Below are positions 5,766 through 12,768 of a DNA stretch of 13,639 bases, in pieces. The notes under the pieces are model-generated. The model worked only from the letters and a program-made list of their open reading frames with translations, had not been told where the DNA came from and did no database searches. The first letter of the stretch is position 1, and each line of letters opens with the position of its first letter. The translations under genes and the position numbers were made by a program. Source of the stretch: an uncultured Bacilli bacterium (GTDB taxonomy: Bacteria; Bacillota_I; Bacilli_A; RF39; UBA660); assembly GCA_944363685.1 (NCBI GenBank), contig CALVUV010000024.1, positions 1-13,639 of the forward strand, given 5' to 3'.

Positions 5766-7327
5766 TGTTTAACTAACTCTTTTTGTCTTTCTCTATTAAA
5801 ATAATAATAATCAACATCTTCTATATTTAAATAATAAGAACTTAAATCTTCTCTATATTCAAATAATCTTATTTTTTTATCATCATCATAATTAGCATAT
5901 CTAAAAAACTCCACTAATGTATTAGCAATATCAATAGTATTTGTATTATTTGATAACCTTTTTCTTGCATAATCAATTAATTTATCACTATATAAAACAG
6001 CTTCCTCAAAAGTAGCATTTTTATTATTATTTAAATATTCTTCTATTAAACCATCTCTTATAATAGTTAAATCATCAGTATTAAAAGCTTCTAAAAATTT
6101 ATCTCTTCCAATAAGTTCAATAGTAGCTTTTGTTAAAATAACATTTTTATTATAAGCATCATAATCTGCCTTACCATCATTAAAATATTCATTTTCTAAT
6201 AGTTCAGCCATTCCTTCCACATATGCAGATGGTATATTTTTAGTATCAAAAATAGCATGAAAAACTTCATGAGCTTTAGTTGTATCATCAATATTAGTTT
6301 TATAAACAATAGTATCATCAACATAATAAGCTAAATACAAATCATTATTATCTAATACATAACCATCAGAAAAAGGAAAAAAATCACGATTAAACTCAAG
6401 AAATTCTAAATTAGCATAAACCTTTTCTCTATCTATAGAAGGATTATCATTAAAAAAATCTATAAAATTATACATAATTTCTTTTTCATCAAGATTAGCA
6501 TATGGATTATCAACAATAGCATTAAGTAATAAATAATTATCTAATTCCTCATAAGTAGTAATATTATCAATATTAAATTTTTCATCATCTAATGCCTTTC
6601 TTATATTTTTTTCAATATTACTAAGTATTTCTTCTAATTCTTCATCACTCAACTTATCTTTCCCATCATAATAATCTAAAATACTATTAGCATTTCTAAC
6701 ACCTTCAAAAATGTTAAAAGAAGTAACCAAAGTATCACCAGTAATTAAAATAGTATATATTATCCATAATTTAAACATAGTATGGTAATATTTCATACCT
6801 CTTTTTGATACAAATTTATTTTTCTTAATATTAACTTCATTATTATTTAAAAACATATTTTTTTCTTTTTCATTAAGCAAATAAACTTTATAAGTCTTTT
6901 TTCCATCCTCTAAAGTTAAAACTTTTTCTTCCAAAACCTGTAAATTTCTATTACTATCAAAAAATAATATCTTTATACTATTATTATGTTTATCTTTTAT
7001 TAAAGTAGCAGAATCTAAATTAGTCGTAAATATATCTTGTTCATTTAAATTTTCTATTACACCTTTAATTTTTTTCTTATTTAATTTAAGTCTTCTATTA
7101 TTATCTTTAATACACTTAGCAATGGATATAATATAACCTGTTAATAGGAAAGGAATAGTTAAAGTAGCAAGCCCTAAATTCATTTTAGCAATATCTAATA
7201 GTTTTCTAAATATTAAAAAAACAATACCATCATTAATAATTATTTTAAAATATGGAACATTTCTTTTATTATTTAAATTAATTCCAATAATATTTTTTAC
7301 AACACTTTCATCAGTGATTTCTTTCAT
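5762..7327 (-). CDS. Membrane-anchored HExxH (gluzincin-like) metalloprotease, unknown family
   Basis: This 521-residue protein has a zinc-protease signature: H-E-V-F-H at residues 353-357, followed by E-G-M-A-E at 371-375. His353, His357 and Glu371 are the likely zinc ligands and Glu354 the catalytic base. A hydrophobic region at about 50-70 and a second at about 186-204 would anchor it, leaving a lysine-rich segment (about 75-180) between them and the catalytic domain after residue 205. If the two spans form a hairpin, the protease would face the cytoplasm side of residue 1; topology is unproven. I cannot name the family. AAAGGA precedes the ATG. It is divergent from mnmA, with an extended -10 promoter, and runs tail-to-tail into spoIIM with a four-base overlap. 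A part in sporulation is suggested only by that neighbour. Confidence 0.75.
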   Translation of the reverse strand: MKEITDESVVKNIIGINLNNKRNVPYFKIIINDGIVFLIFRKLLDIAKMNLGLATLTIPFLLTGYIISIAKCIKDNNRRLKLNKKKIKGVIENLNEQDIFTTNLDSATLIKDKHNNSIKILFFDSNRNLQVLEEKVLTLEDGKKTYKVYLLNEKEKNMFLNNNEVNIKKNKFVSKRGMKYYHTMFKLWIIYTILITGDTLVTSFNIFEGVRNANSILDYYDGKDKLSDEELEEILSNIEKNIRKALDDEKFNIDNITTYEELDNYLLLNAIVDNPYANLDEKEIMYNFIDFFNDNPSIDREKVYANLEFLEFNRDFFPFSDGYVLDNNDLYLAYYVDDTIVYKTNIDDTTKAHEVFHAIFDTKNIPSAYVEGMAELLENEYFNDGKADYDAYNKNVILTKATIELIGRDKFLEAFNTDDLTIIRDGLIEEYLNNNKNATFEEAVLYSDKLIDYARKRLSNNTNTIDIANTLVEFFRYANYDDDKKIRLFEYREDLSSYYLNIEDVDYYYFNRERQKELVKH

Positions 7328-7362
7328 TTATACTACATTCCTTTCAATAAAAAGTATTACTT

Positions 7363-7371
7363 ATTATAGCA
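7363..7371 (-). promoter_or_regulatory. Extended -10 promoter of the metalloprotease
   Basis: Read leftward, TG-C-TATAAT (7371-7363) is an extended -10 element 36 bases before the ATG at 7327. No good -35 hexamer is present, which such promoters tolerate. It lies back-to-back with the mnmA promoter, and the two polymerase footprints would overlap. Confidence 0.6.
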
Positions 7372-7379
7372 TATTATTA

Positions 7380-7408
7380 TTGAAACTAAAAGATAAATAT
7401 AGTATAAT
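7380..7408 (+). promoter_or_regulatory. SigA promoter of mnmA
   Basis: TTGAAA (7380-7385), a 17-base spacer and TATAAT (7403-7408) are a near-consensus vegetative promoter, 24 bases upstream of ATG 7432, with GAGGTGG (7421-7427) as ribosome site. Confidence 0.85.
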
Positions 7409-7431
7409 TAGTACGAATTAGAGGTGGTAAT

Positions 7432-8547
7432 ATGTCTAAAGGAAAAGTAGTAGTAGGAATAAGTGGTGGTGTAGATTCGTCAGTTGCAGCGATTCTTTTA
7501 AAAGAACAAGGATATGATGTTATAGGACTTTTCATGCGTAATTGGGATAGTTCTATTAATAATGATTATTTAGGTAATCCTAATTTAAACAATAATATTT
7601 GTCCTCAAGAAGAAGATTATAACGATGCTAAAGATGTATGTGATAAGTTAGAAATACCACTACATAGAGTAGATTTTATTAAAGAATATTGGGATTATGT
7701 TTTTACTTATTTTTTAGATGAATTAAAGAAAGGTAGAACACCTAATCCTGATATTATGTGTAATAAATATATTAAATTTGATTTATTCGTTAAGGAAGCT
7801 AAAAAACTTGGAGCAGACTTTATCGCTACAGGTCACTATGCCAAAATTGAAAACGGTAGACTTATGAGAAGTCATGAACATAATAAAGATCAGACTTATT
7901 TCCTATCTCAAGTATCTAAAGAACAATTAAAAAATGTTTTATTTCCACTAGGTGATATTAAAGATAAAAAAGAAGTACGAGAAATCGCTTCAAAATATGG
8001 ATTAGTTACTGCAAAAAAGAAAGATTCTACAGGTATTTGCTTTATAGGAGAAAGAAATTTTAAGAACTTTCTAAAGAATTATTTACCTAATAAAAAAGGA
8101 AATATTGTTAATATAGATACTAATGAAGTTTTAGGTGAACATATTGGTTTAATGTATTATACAATAGGGCAGAGAAGAGGCCTTGAAATAGGTGGTACTA
8201 AAGATAAATTATTTGTGGTAGGTAAAGATTTAAATAAAAATATTTTATATGTTGCCGAAGGAGAAAATAATAAATATCTTTATTCTGATAGTGCCCTTTT
8301 AGAAAATATTAATTTTAACTGTGACGAAAGACCAGTAGAATGTACTGCTAAATTTAGATATAGAGCACCTGATGTTAAAGTAAAATTAGAATATTTAGAT
8401 AATGGAGAAATATTAGTAAGATATGATAATATTAAAGCTGTAACTCCTGGGCAAGCTTGTGTTTTCTATCTTGATGAATATTGTTTAGGTGGAGGAATCG
8501 TCAAAGAAGTAAGAAAAGATGATAAAAAACTATGGTATTTGCTTTAA
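7432..8547 (+). CDS. mnmA: tRNA-specific 2-thiouridylase MnmA
   Basis: MnmA adds sulfur to position 2 of the wobble uridine (U34) of tRNA-Lys, -Glu and -Gln, using ATP and sulfur passed on from a cysteine desulfurase. The 371-residue length is normal. The PP-loop S-G-G-V-D-S-S is at 11-17. The two catalytic cysteines are Cys110 (P-D-I-M-C-N-K-Y-I-K-F) and Cys203 (S-T-G-I-C-F-I-G-E-R). D-Q-T-Y-F-L-S-Q is at 153-160 and I-G-Q-R-R-G-L marks the C-terminal domain. The insert L-G-N-P after residue 46, followed by C-P-Q-E, is typical of Bacilli and Mollicutes. No cysteine desulfurase gene lies beside it, unlike the yrvO-mnmA pair of B. subtilis. It is a single-gene unit with its own promoter and a terminator four bases after the stop. 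Confidence 0.97.
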   Translation: MSKGKVVVGISGGVDSSVAAILLKEQGYDVIGLFMRNWDSSINNDYLGNPNLNNNICPQEEDYNDAKDVCDKLEIPLHRVDFIKEYWDYVFTYFLDELKKGRTPNPDIMCNKYIKFDLFVKEAKKLGADFIATGHYAKIENGRLMRSHEHNKDQTYFLSQVSKEQLKNVLFPLGDIKDKKEVREIASKYGLVTAKKKDSTGICFIGERNFKNFLKNYLPNKKGNIVNIDTNEVLGEHIGLMYYTIGQRRGLEIGGTKDKLFVVGKDLNKNILYVAEGENNKYLYSDSALLENINFNCDERPVECTAKFRYRAPDVKVKLEYLDNGEILVRYDNIKAVTPGQACVFYLDEYCLGGGIVKEVRKDDKKLWYLL

Positions 8548-8551
8548 ATTT

Positions 8552-8573
8552 AAAAAGAGAATTCTCTCTTTTT
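8552..8573 (+). terminator. Intrinsic terminator after mnmA
   Basis: AAAAAGAGA (8552-8560), an ATTC loop and TCTCTTTTT (8565-8573) form a nine-base-pair hairpin whose right arm runs into CTTTT. It begins four bases after the mnmA stop. Confidence 0.85.
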
Positions 8574-8603
8574 CTTTTGTAAAGTATTTTACATAAATTT
8601 TAC

Positions 8604-8620
8604 TTGACTATTCTTGTCAA
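8604..8620. promoter_or_regulatory. Candidate operator TTGAC-N7-GTCAA
   Basis: A perfect 5-base inverted repeat, TTGAC (8604-8608) and GTCAA (8616-8620), is separated by seven bases. The 17-base palindrome covers the -35 and half the spacer of the promoter for the downstream HTH gene, the classic place for a repressor. Autorepression is an inference; no second copy was noticed elsewhere in the window. Confidence 0.5.
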
Positions 8621-8632
8621 ACTAATTAAAAT
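8604..8632 (+). promoter_or_regulatory. SigA promoter of the HTH gene
   Basis: TTGACT (8604-8609), a 17-base spacer and TAAAAT (8627-8632) make a strong vegetative promoter, 19 bases before ATG 8651. A palindrome (8604-8620) covers its -35 and spacer. Confidence 0.82.
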
Positions 8633-8650
8633 GTTAATAGGAGGGTAATG

Positions 8651-9418
8651 ATGAAAAGAGTGAATGATTTATTAAGCGAACTTGGAATATCAAAAGTAAG
8701 ATTAGCTAAATACTTAGGGGTATCAAGACAAATGTTATATAATTATTTAGCCATGGACAGCTTATCATTATGGCCTAAAGAAAAAGCTGTAAGATTATTA
8801 GCTTTATTAAATATAGATGATGAAGAAGGTATTTCTGGAATAAATGTAACTGGAGATTATATTATAGAAGTTGAAAACAGATTAAATGAAGGTGTTAAAG
8901 ATTCATCTAATAGAGAAGTTCTAGCAGACTTAAAGAATTTCAATAAAAAAGAACAAGAACTATTAGCAGATATTATAAATCTTTTAAAAGAAAAATTATC
9001 AGAAGATAAAACAAAAAATACATATAATACTTATGTATATTTATATCACTACTTACAATCTATGGAAACAACTGATGAACTTAAATATATATTAGCATAT
9101 ATGTCTAAATCTATGGGGTTTACAGCACCTTTAGAGTTTGCTTTTGATAAAGATAAACAATTTATATTTGAAAGTATTCTATTCTCTGCTATGACTTTAT
9201 ATCATAATGGAGGAGCATCAAAAAATAAAATAGCAGAAACTCATAAAAGATTTGTTCAAGATATTGAAATGAAAAAAGAAGAAAAACTTAGCCGTACTCA
9301 AGAATTAAATACTGCTAAAGTACAAGCTTTAAGAGAACTTGGATATAGTGAAATAAATGAAACTAATGCTAAAGAAGTACTTGAAAAAATAGCAGAAATA
9401 CAATCAAGAAAAGTATAG
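8651..9418 (+). CDS. HTH-domain protein of unknown family, likely DNA-binding
   Basis: The 255-residue protein begins with a helix-turn-helix: residues about 4-35 include L-L-S-E-L-G-I-S-K-V-R-L-A-K-Y-L-G-V-S-R-Q-M, resembling a Cro/XRE-type or inverted HTH, followed by L-Y-N-Y-L-A. The remainder is charged and helical, with a Lys/Glu-rich segment at about 95-120 and no membrane span or enzyme motif. I do not recognise the C-terminal domain, which may dimerise or sense a ligand. The start is taken as ATG 8651, six bases after AGGAGG (8639-8644); ATG 8648 would be only three bases away. A palindrome lies across its own promoter, so negative autoregulation is plausible. A terminator overlaps its stop, making it monocistronic. 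DNA binding is likely, targets unknown. Confidence 0.72.
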   Translation: MKRVNDLLSELGISKVRLAKYLGVSRQMLYNYLAMDSLSLWPKEKAVRLLALLNIDDEEGISGINVTGDYIIEVENRLNEGVKDSSNREVLADLKNFNKKEQELLADIINLLKEKLSEDKTKNTYNTYVYLYHYLQSMETTDELKYILAYMSKSMGFTAPLEFAFDKDKQFIFESILFSAMTLYHNGGASKNKIAETHKRFVQDIEMKKEEKLSRTQELNTAKVQALRELGYSEINETNAKEVLEKIAEIQSRKV

Positions 9419-9439
9419 AGAGAAATATATAATCTCTCT
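9417..9439 (+). terminator. Intrinsic terminator after the HTH gene
   Basis: AGAGAGA (9417-9423) pairs with TCTCTCT (9433-9439) around a nine-base AT loop and is followed by TTTTATTTAT. The left arm overlaps the TAG stop (9416-9418). Confidence 0.78.
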
Positions 9440-9525
9440 TTTATTTATATGTAAACTCTGTGTAAAGTAAAATAAGAAAGCAGGGGAGAGGTACATATAA
9501 ATCTGATATACTAATAACAAAAGAG

Positions 9526-9672
9526 ATGTTTATTTTGATAAATATAGATATTGTAGGCATATTTGCTTTTATAATTATAATTTTAACTGCAATTTTATTA
9601 GTTTCCATTCTTCTATATTTAATTTATAAATTCTATATTTCATTAAAGAATTCAAATAAGAAAAAGAAATGA
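9526..9672 (+). CDS. 48-residue single-span membrane protein
   Basis: An ORF from ATG 9526 (or the in-frame TTG 9535) to TGA 9672 encodes about 48 residues: a long hydrophobic stretch (about 8-36, rich in Ile and Leu) and a C-terminal lysine cluster ending K-K-K-K. That is one membrane span with a cytoplasmic basic tail. AAAAGAG precedes the ATG at no spacing, so TTG 9535 with GAGATG as ribosome site is a fair alternative. Its stop codon overlaps the first possible start of the next membrane gene (ATGA), which supports translation. I know no family; very AT-rich sequence favours chance hydrophobic ORFs, so caution is due. Confidence 0.5.
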   Translation: MFILINIDIVGIFAFIIIILTAILLVSILLYLIYKFYISLKNSNKKKK

Positions 9673-9683
9673 GGGTTCATAAT

Positions 9684-9995
9684 ATGTCATATGAAGATAA
9701 TTTAATAGATACTACAGCCAATATCATAACATATAGTGTTGGTTATGGGATATTTCGTACATATATATTGCCAATTTTAATATTAATTATTTTAATAGTA
9801 ATTGCAATATATTTATATAGCATAAATAAAAAACTAAAAGAACTTATATATAATCAGTCAGATAAAGATAATACAAATGAGGCAACAACTAATGATGATA
9901 GTGAAAACAATTTTACATATAAGCCTAAAAAAGTTCCTACTATAATAATTTTTACAATTGCTATAACAGTAATATTCATACTGTTACTAATGTAA
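9684..9995 (+). CDS. 103-residue two-span membrane protein of unknown function
   Basis: The product has an N-terminal segment of about 20 residues, a membrane span at about 28-47 (I-L-P-I-L-I-L-I-I-L-I-V-I-A-I), a charged hydrophilic loop at about 50-84 rich in N, D, K and T, and a second span at about 86-103 ending exactly at the C-terminus. The start is ATG 9684, eight bases after TGAGGG (9670-9675), rather than the in-frame ATG 9669, which lacks a ribosome site and overlaps the previous gene. The gap to the 48-residue gene is 11 bases, so both probably share a message. No family recognised. It is followed directly by extremely AT-rich non-coding DNA with no visible terminator. Confidence 0.6.
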   Translation: MSYEDNLIDTTANIITYSVGYGIFRTYILPILILIILIVIAIYLYSINKKLKELIYNQSDKDNTNEATTNDDSENNFTYKPKKVPTIIIFTIAITVIFILLLM

Positions 9996-10428
9996 TAATT
10001 TTTTCTTCAAGATATACAAGTTAACATAATATATATTATAGGAAGTTAAATATATTGTATTTAAAGATGAATAATTATCAACCTTTTAATAACTTATAAT
10101 TTTTTATATATAACATTTATAACTATATTCAGTTAATAATTTATATAATAATATAATTATAACTATCATATATTATATTGATTATTTAAATCATTTATAA
10201 TTATATACATTTAAAATATCTTTAATAAATATTTCTACTTAAATTAATATTAATCTCTTTCATTATAGATAGATAATCATATTATCAATATAATTAATCT
10301 AAATAATAAACTGATAAGTTAACTACTACTCTATTAATAAAAATAAAGTAGGGGAAGTGCATATATTAAAAATAGGGGAATAATATCATATTTTTTGGGA
10401 AATATAATATTGAAGGAGAGATTAATTA
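9996..10428. other. Extremely AT-rich intergenic stretch (433 bases)
   Basis: I find no gene here. By direct count, 10021-10320 has about 34 G or C in 300 bases, near 11%, far below the flanking genes. Near its right end are two AGGGGAA tracts (about 10349-10380) and a TATAAT at 10403-10408 without a matching -35. No tRNA shape, long direct repeat, or DnaA-box cluster was noticed. It could be a decayed gene, an untranslated region, or a protein-binding or curved segment. Confidence 0.6.
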
Positions 10429-10605
10429 ATGAAAAAGAAACAAATTATTAAATGTGACGTAGATAGTTGCAAACATAACAAAAACAACCAAGAATGTAAT
10501 TTAGAAGAAATAAAAGTTAGTAGCAACTGTGATTGTCCAAAAGATGAAGTTTGTGATCAAGAACAAACAATATGTACAAGTTATGAAAAACAAGAAGAAA
10601 ACTAA
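10429..10605 (+). CDS. DUF1540 family Cys-rich small protein
   Basis: This short ORF encodes 58 residues with eight... the visible cysteines are at positions 9, 14, 23, 34, 36, 42 and 49, seven in all. The start I-K-C-D-V-D-S-C-K-H-N (7-17), followed by C-N-L-E-E-I-K-V (23-30) and C-T-S-Y-E near the end, matches the DUF1540 pattern. DUF1540 domains probably bind metal through their Cys and His residues; the cellular role is not established, and they are common in spore-forming Firmicutes. AAGGAG (10413-10418) lies ten bases upstream of the ATG. A 12-bp hairpin terminates the gene. Family assignment is fairly confident although the gene is short. Confidence 0.78.
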   Translation: MKKKQIIKCDVDSCKHNKNNQECNLEEIKVSSNCDCPKDEVCDQEQTICTSYEKQEEN

Positions 10606-10630
10606 TAGAATATAAAACTCTATTAGTTTT
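10598..10630. terminator. Bidirectional terminator between DUF1540 gene and deoB
   Basis: AAAACTAATAGA (10598-10609) and TCTATTAGTTTT (10619-10630) form a perfect 12-bp stem with a nine-base loop. The DUF1540 TAA stop is in the left arm. Both directions continue into T-rich sequence, so it serves the convergent deoB message as well. Confidence 0.85.
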
Positions 10631-10649
10631 TATTATTTACTCCCCTTCT

Positions 10650-11819
10650 CTACTCTAATTCATCTAAAATACTACTACCTATTTCAGGTATATTAACATC
10701 AAAATTATCTGCTATTGTTGCACCTATATTAGCTAAACTATCTTGTATTTCTAATCTCTTAGGATTTTTAAAACTTCTACTATAAAGAATTAGAGGAACA
10801 TTTTCTCTTGTATGATCATTACCTTTAAATGTTGGATCATTACCATGATCTGCTGTAATAATAAATAAATCATCCATCTCTAATTTATTTAATAATAAAG
10901 GTATTTCTACATCTAATTCTTCAATCGCTTTAGCATAACCTTCAACATCTCTTAAATGTCCATATAAACTATCAAAATCACATAAATTAACCATACATAA
11001 ACCTGTAAATTTCTTATCAATAATATTAGTTAATTTATTAATAGCATCTATATTAGAATTAGCTTTTAAACTCTTATTTATACTTGTCTTACTAAATATA
11101 TCATTCATCTTACCTATAGCAATAACATTATAATTATTATCATTTAAATCATCTAAAATAGTTCTAGAAGGAGGAGCAACAGGATAATCTTTTCTACCTG
11201 CATTATTTAACTTAAATTTTCCTTTACTACCAGTAAAAGGTCTAGCAATAACTCTACCTACTAAAAATTCATCTTTTAATGTTAATTCTCTTACTTTTTC
11301 ACAATAACTATAAAGTATTTCAGGACTAATTATATCTTCATGAGCAGCTATTTGTAAATCTGAATCTGCTGACGTATAAACTATTAAAGAACCATAATCT
11401 AATTGTCTTTCTCCAAGTTCATTAATAATACTATTATCATTACTACATTTATTACCAATAACACGTCTTCCAGTAACTTTTTCTATTTCATCAATCAGTT
11501 CAATAGGAAAACCATTCTCATTAAAGGTTTTAAACGGTATATTAGATGTAATTCCCATCATCTCATAATGCCCAGCTAAAGTGTCTTTACCAGCATTATT
11601 AGGTCTTGCAATAGTATAATAAGCATCCACATCAGTATTTTCATCCATATTTAAAGTATTTAAAAAACCTATCTTAGCAAGATTTGGAACAAATAAATCA
11701 TAATTTTCTTTGATATGTCCTAATGTATTTGCACCACCATCACCATAACTTGATGCATCACTAGCTTCCCCTACTCCTAAAGAATCTAAAACCATTAAAA
11801 ATATTCTTTTAAATCTCAT
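10650..11819 (-). CDS. deoB: Phosphopentomutase DeoB
   Basis: DeoB interconverts ribose 1-phosphate (or deoxyribose 1-phosphate) with the 5-phosphate, linking nucleoside salvage to the pentose phosphate pathway in the cytoplasm. It belongs to the alkaline phosphatase superfamily with two metal ions. Key positions are present in 389 residues: Asp12 (V-L-D-S-L-G-V-G-E), the phosphorylated Thr80 (A-G-K-D-T-L-A-G-H), Asp283 and His288 (D-F-D-S-L-Y-G-H), Asp324 and His325 (T-A-D-H-G-N-D) and His336 (N-D-H-T-R-E-N). These line up with the metal and nucleophile residues of the Bacillus cereus enzyme. AAAGGAG lies eight bases ahead of the ATG, and the gene begins two bases after xerD stops. The same xerD-drm order occurs in B. 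subtilis, but the punA/pupG gene expected next is absent here. Confidence 0.97.
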   Translation of the reverse strand: MRFKRIFLMVLDSLGVGEASDASSYGDGGANTLGHIKENYDLFVPNLAKIGFLNTLNMDENTDVDAYYTIARPNNAGKDTLAGHYEMMGITSNIPFKTFNENGFPIELIDEIEKVTGRRVIGNKCSNDNSIINELGERQLDYGSLIVYTSADSDLQIAAHEDIISPEILYSYCEKVRELTLKDEFLVGRVIARPFTGSKGKFKLNNAGRKDYPVAPPSRTILDDLNDNNYNVIAIGKMNDIFSKTSINKSLKANSNIDAINKLTNIIDKKFTGLCMVNLCDFDSLYGHLRDVEGYAKAIEELDVEIPLLLNKLEMDDLFIITADHGNDPTFKGNDHTRENVPLILYSRSFKNPKRLEIQDSLANIGATIADNFDVNIPEIGSSILDELE

Positions 11820-11821
11820 AA

Positions 11822-12721
11822 TTATTTCTCCTTTTTAGCTCTTGGATGATTATTTAAGTAATCATTCCTAACTTTCTCATTAGTAATATGTGTATATATA
11901 CGGGTTGTAGCAATATCAGAATGTCCTAAAAGCATTTGAATACTTCTAAGGTCTGCTCCACCATTTAATAAATGTGTTGCAAAAGAATGTCTTAAACTAT
12001 GAGGAGATATATCAGGATCAAGTCCCTTTTCTTTTAAAATCTCTTTTAAATTCTTAAAGAATCCTTGTCTTGATATCCCTGTCCCTCTAGAATTTAAAAA
12101 TAAAGCATCAGACTGTTTCTTTTTTAATAGTAGATGTCTATTATCTAAATATAGATTTAAATAGTACTTACAAACATCATTAATAGGAACAATTCTCTCT
12201 TTACTACCCTTACCTTTAATTCTAATAATATCATTATTAAAATCAATATCATAAACAGTTAAACTAACAAGTTCAGATACTCTTAATCCTGAACCATACA
12301 TTAATTCTAACATAGCTTTATTCCTATAGTCAAATGGAGTATTTAACTCAATATCTAAAAGTTTATCTACTTCTTCAATAGTTAAACTATGAGGAAGTGT
12401 CTTAGTAGTTTTAGGTCTATCTATAAATTCACTAGGATTATTAGTCTCATTTTCAGACTTTTCTAAATAGTTATGAAAGTTCTTAATAGTAGTAAGTTTA
12501 TGAGCGACTGTTTTACTATCTTCATTACGAAGATAACAGTATTTTAAATATTTAGTTATAATATCTTTTGTAATTTGTTTAGTATCAGTTATTTTTTTCT
12601 TCTCTAAAAAACTAATATAGTCTTTCATCTCATAGCTATAACTTTTAATACTATTATTAGAAAGCCCTTTTTCAAACTCACAATAATTTAGAAAATTTTC
12701 ATAAGCAGTAATAAGTTTCAT
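11822..12721 (-). CDS. xerD: Tyrosine recombinase XerD
   Basis: XerD, with XerC, resolves chromosome dimers at dif during cell division. The 299 residues are the normal length. The N-terminal SAM-like DNA-binding domain covers about 1-90, and the catalytic domain has a complete R-K-H-R-H-Y set: Arg147 (G-S-G-L-R-V-S-E-L), Lys171 (G-K-G-S-K-E-R), His241 and Arg244 (H-S-L-R-H-S-F-A-T-H), His267 (L-L-G-H-S-D-I) and Tyr276 (T-R-I-Y-T-H). The first gene of a two-gene operon with deoB, it has GAGG eight bases before ATG 12721. Length, intact motifs and the Bacillus-like xerD-deoB synteny argue for the housekeeping enzyme rather than a mobile-element integrase. XerC would look similar, so the D assignment rests partly on context. 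Confidence 0.92.
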   Translation of the reverse strand: MKLITAYENFLNYCEFEKGLSNNSIKSYSYEMKDYISFLEKKKITDTKQITKDIITKYLKYCYLRNEDSKTVAHKLTTIKNFHNYLEKSENETNNPSEFIDRPKTTKTLPHSLTIEEVDKLLDIELNTPFDYRNKAMLELMYGSGLRVSELVSLTVYDIDFNNDIIRIKGKGSKERIVPINDVCKYYLNLYLDNRHLLLKKKQSDALFLNSRGTGISRQGFFKNLKEILKEKGLDPDISPHSLRHSFATHLLNGGADLRSIQMLLGHSDIATTRIYTHITNEKVRNDYLNNHPRAKKEK

Positions 12722-12739
12722 AACATCATCCTCATAATT

Positions 12740-12768
12740 ATTATATAACTATTTGATGTTTTTGTAAA
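12740..12768 (-). promoter_or_regulatory. SigA promoter of xerD-deoB
   Basis: Read leftward, TTTACA (12768-12763), a 17-base spacer and TATAAT (12745-12740) give a near-consensus promoter 18 bases before ATG 12721. Its -35 falls inside the spacer of the rightward promoter for the CHC2 gene. Confidence 0.83.

Noticed and set aside
9526..9995. Phage holin pair
   Set aside because: Small membrane proteins alone are not enough; no endolysin or other phage gene is nearby.
10356..10382. GTG-initiated eight-codon leader peptide upstream of the DUF1540 gene
   Set aside because: An AGGGGAA tract precedes it, but there is no terminator/antiterminator pair and no regulatory codon run; it is too short to trust.
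11822..12721. Mobile-element integrase
   Set aside because: Standard XerD length, full catalytic set and Bacillus-like linkage to deoB point to the housekeeping recombinase; no att repeats or cargo genes were seen.
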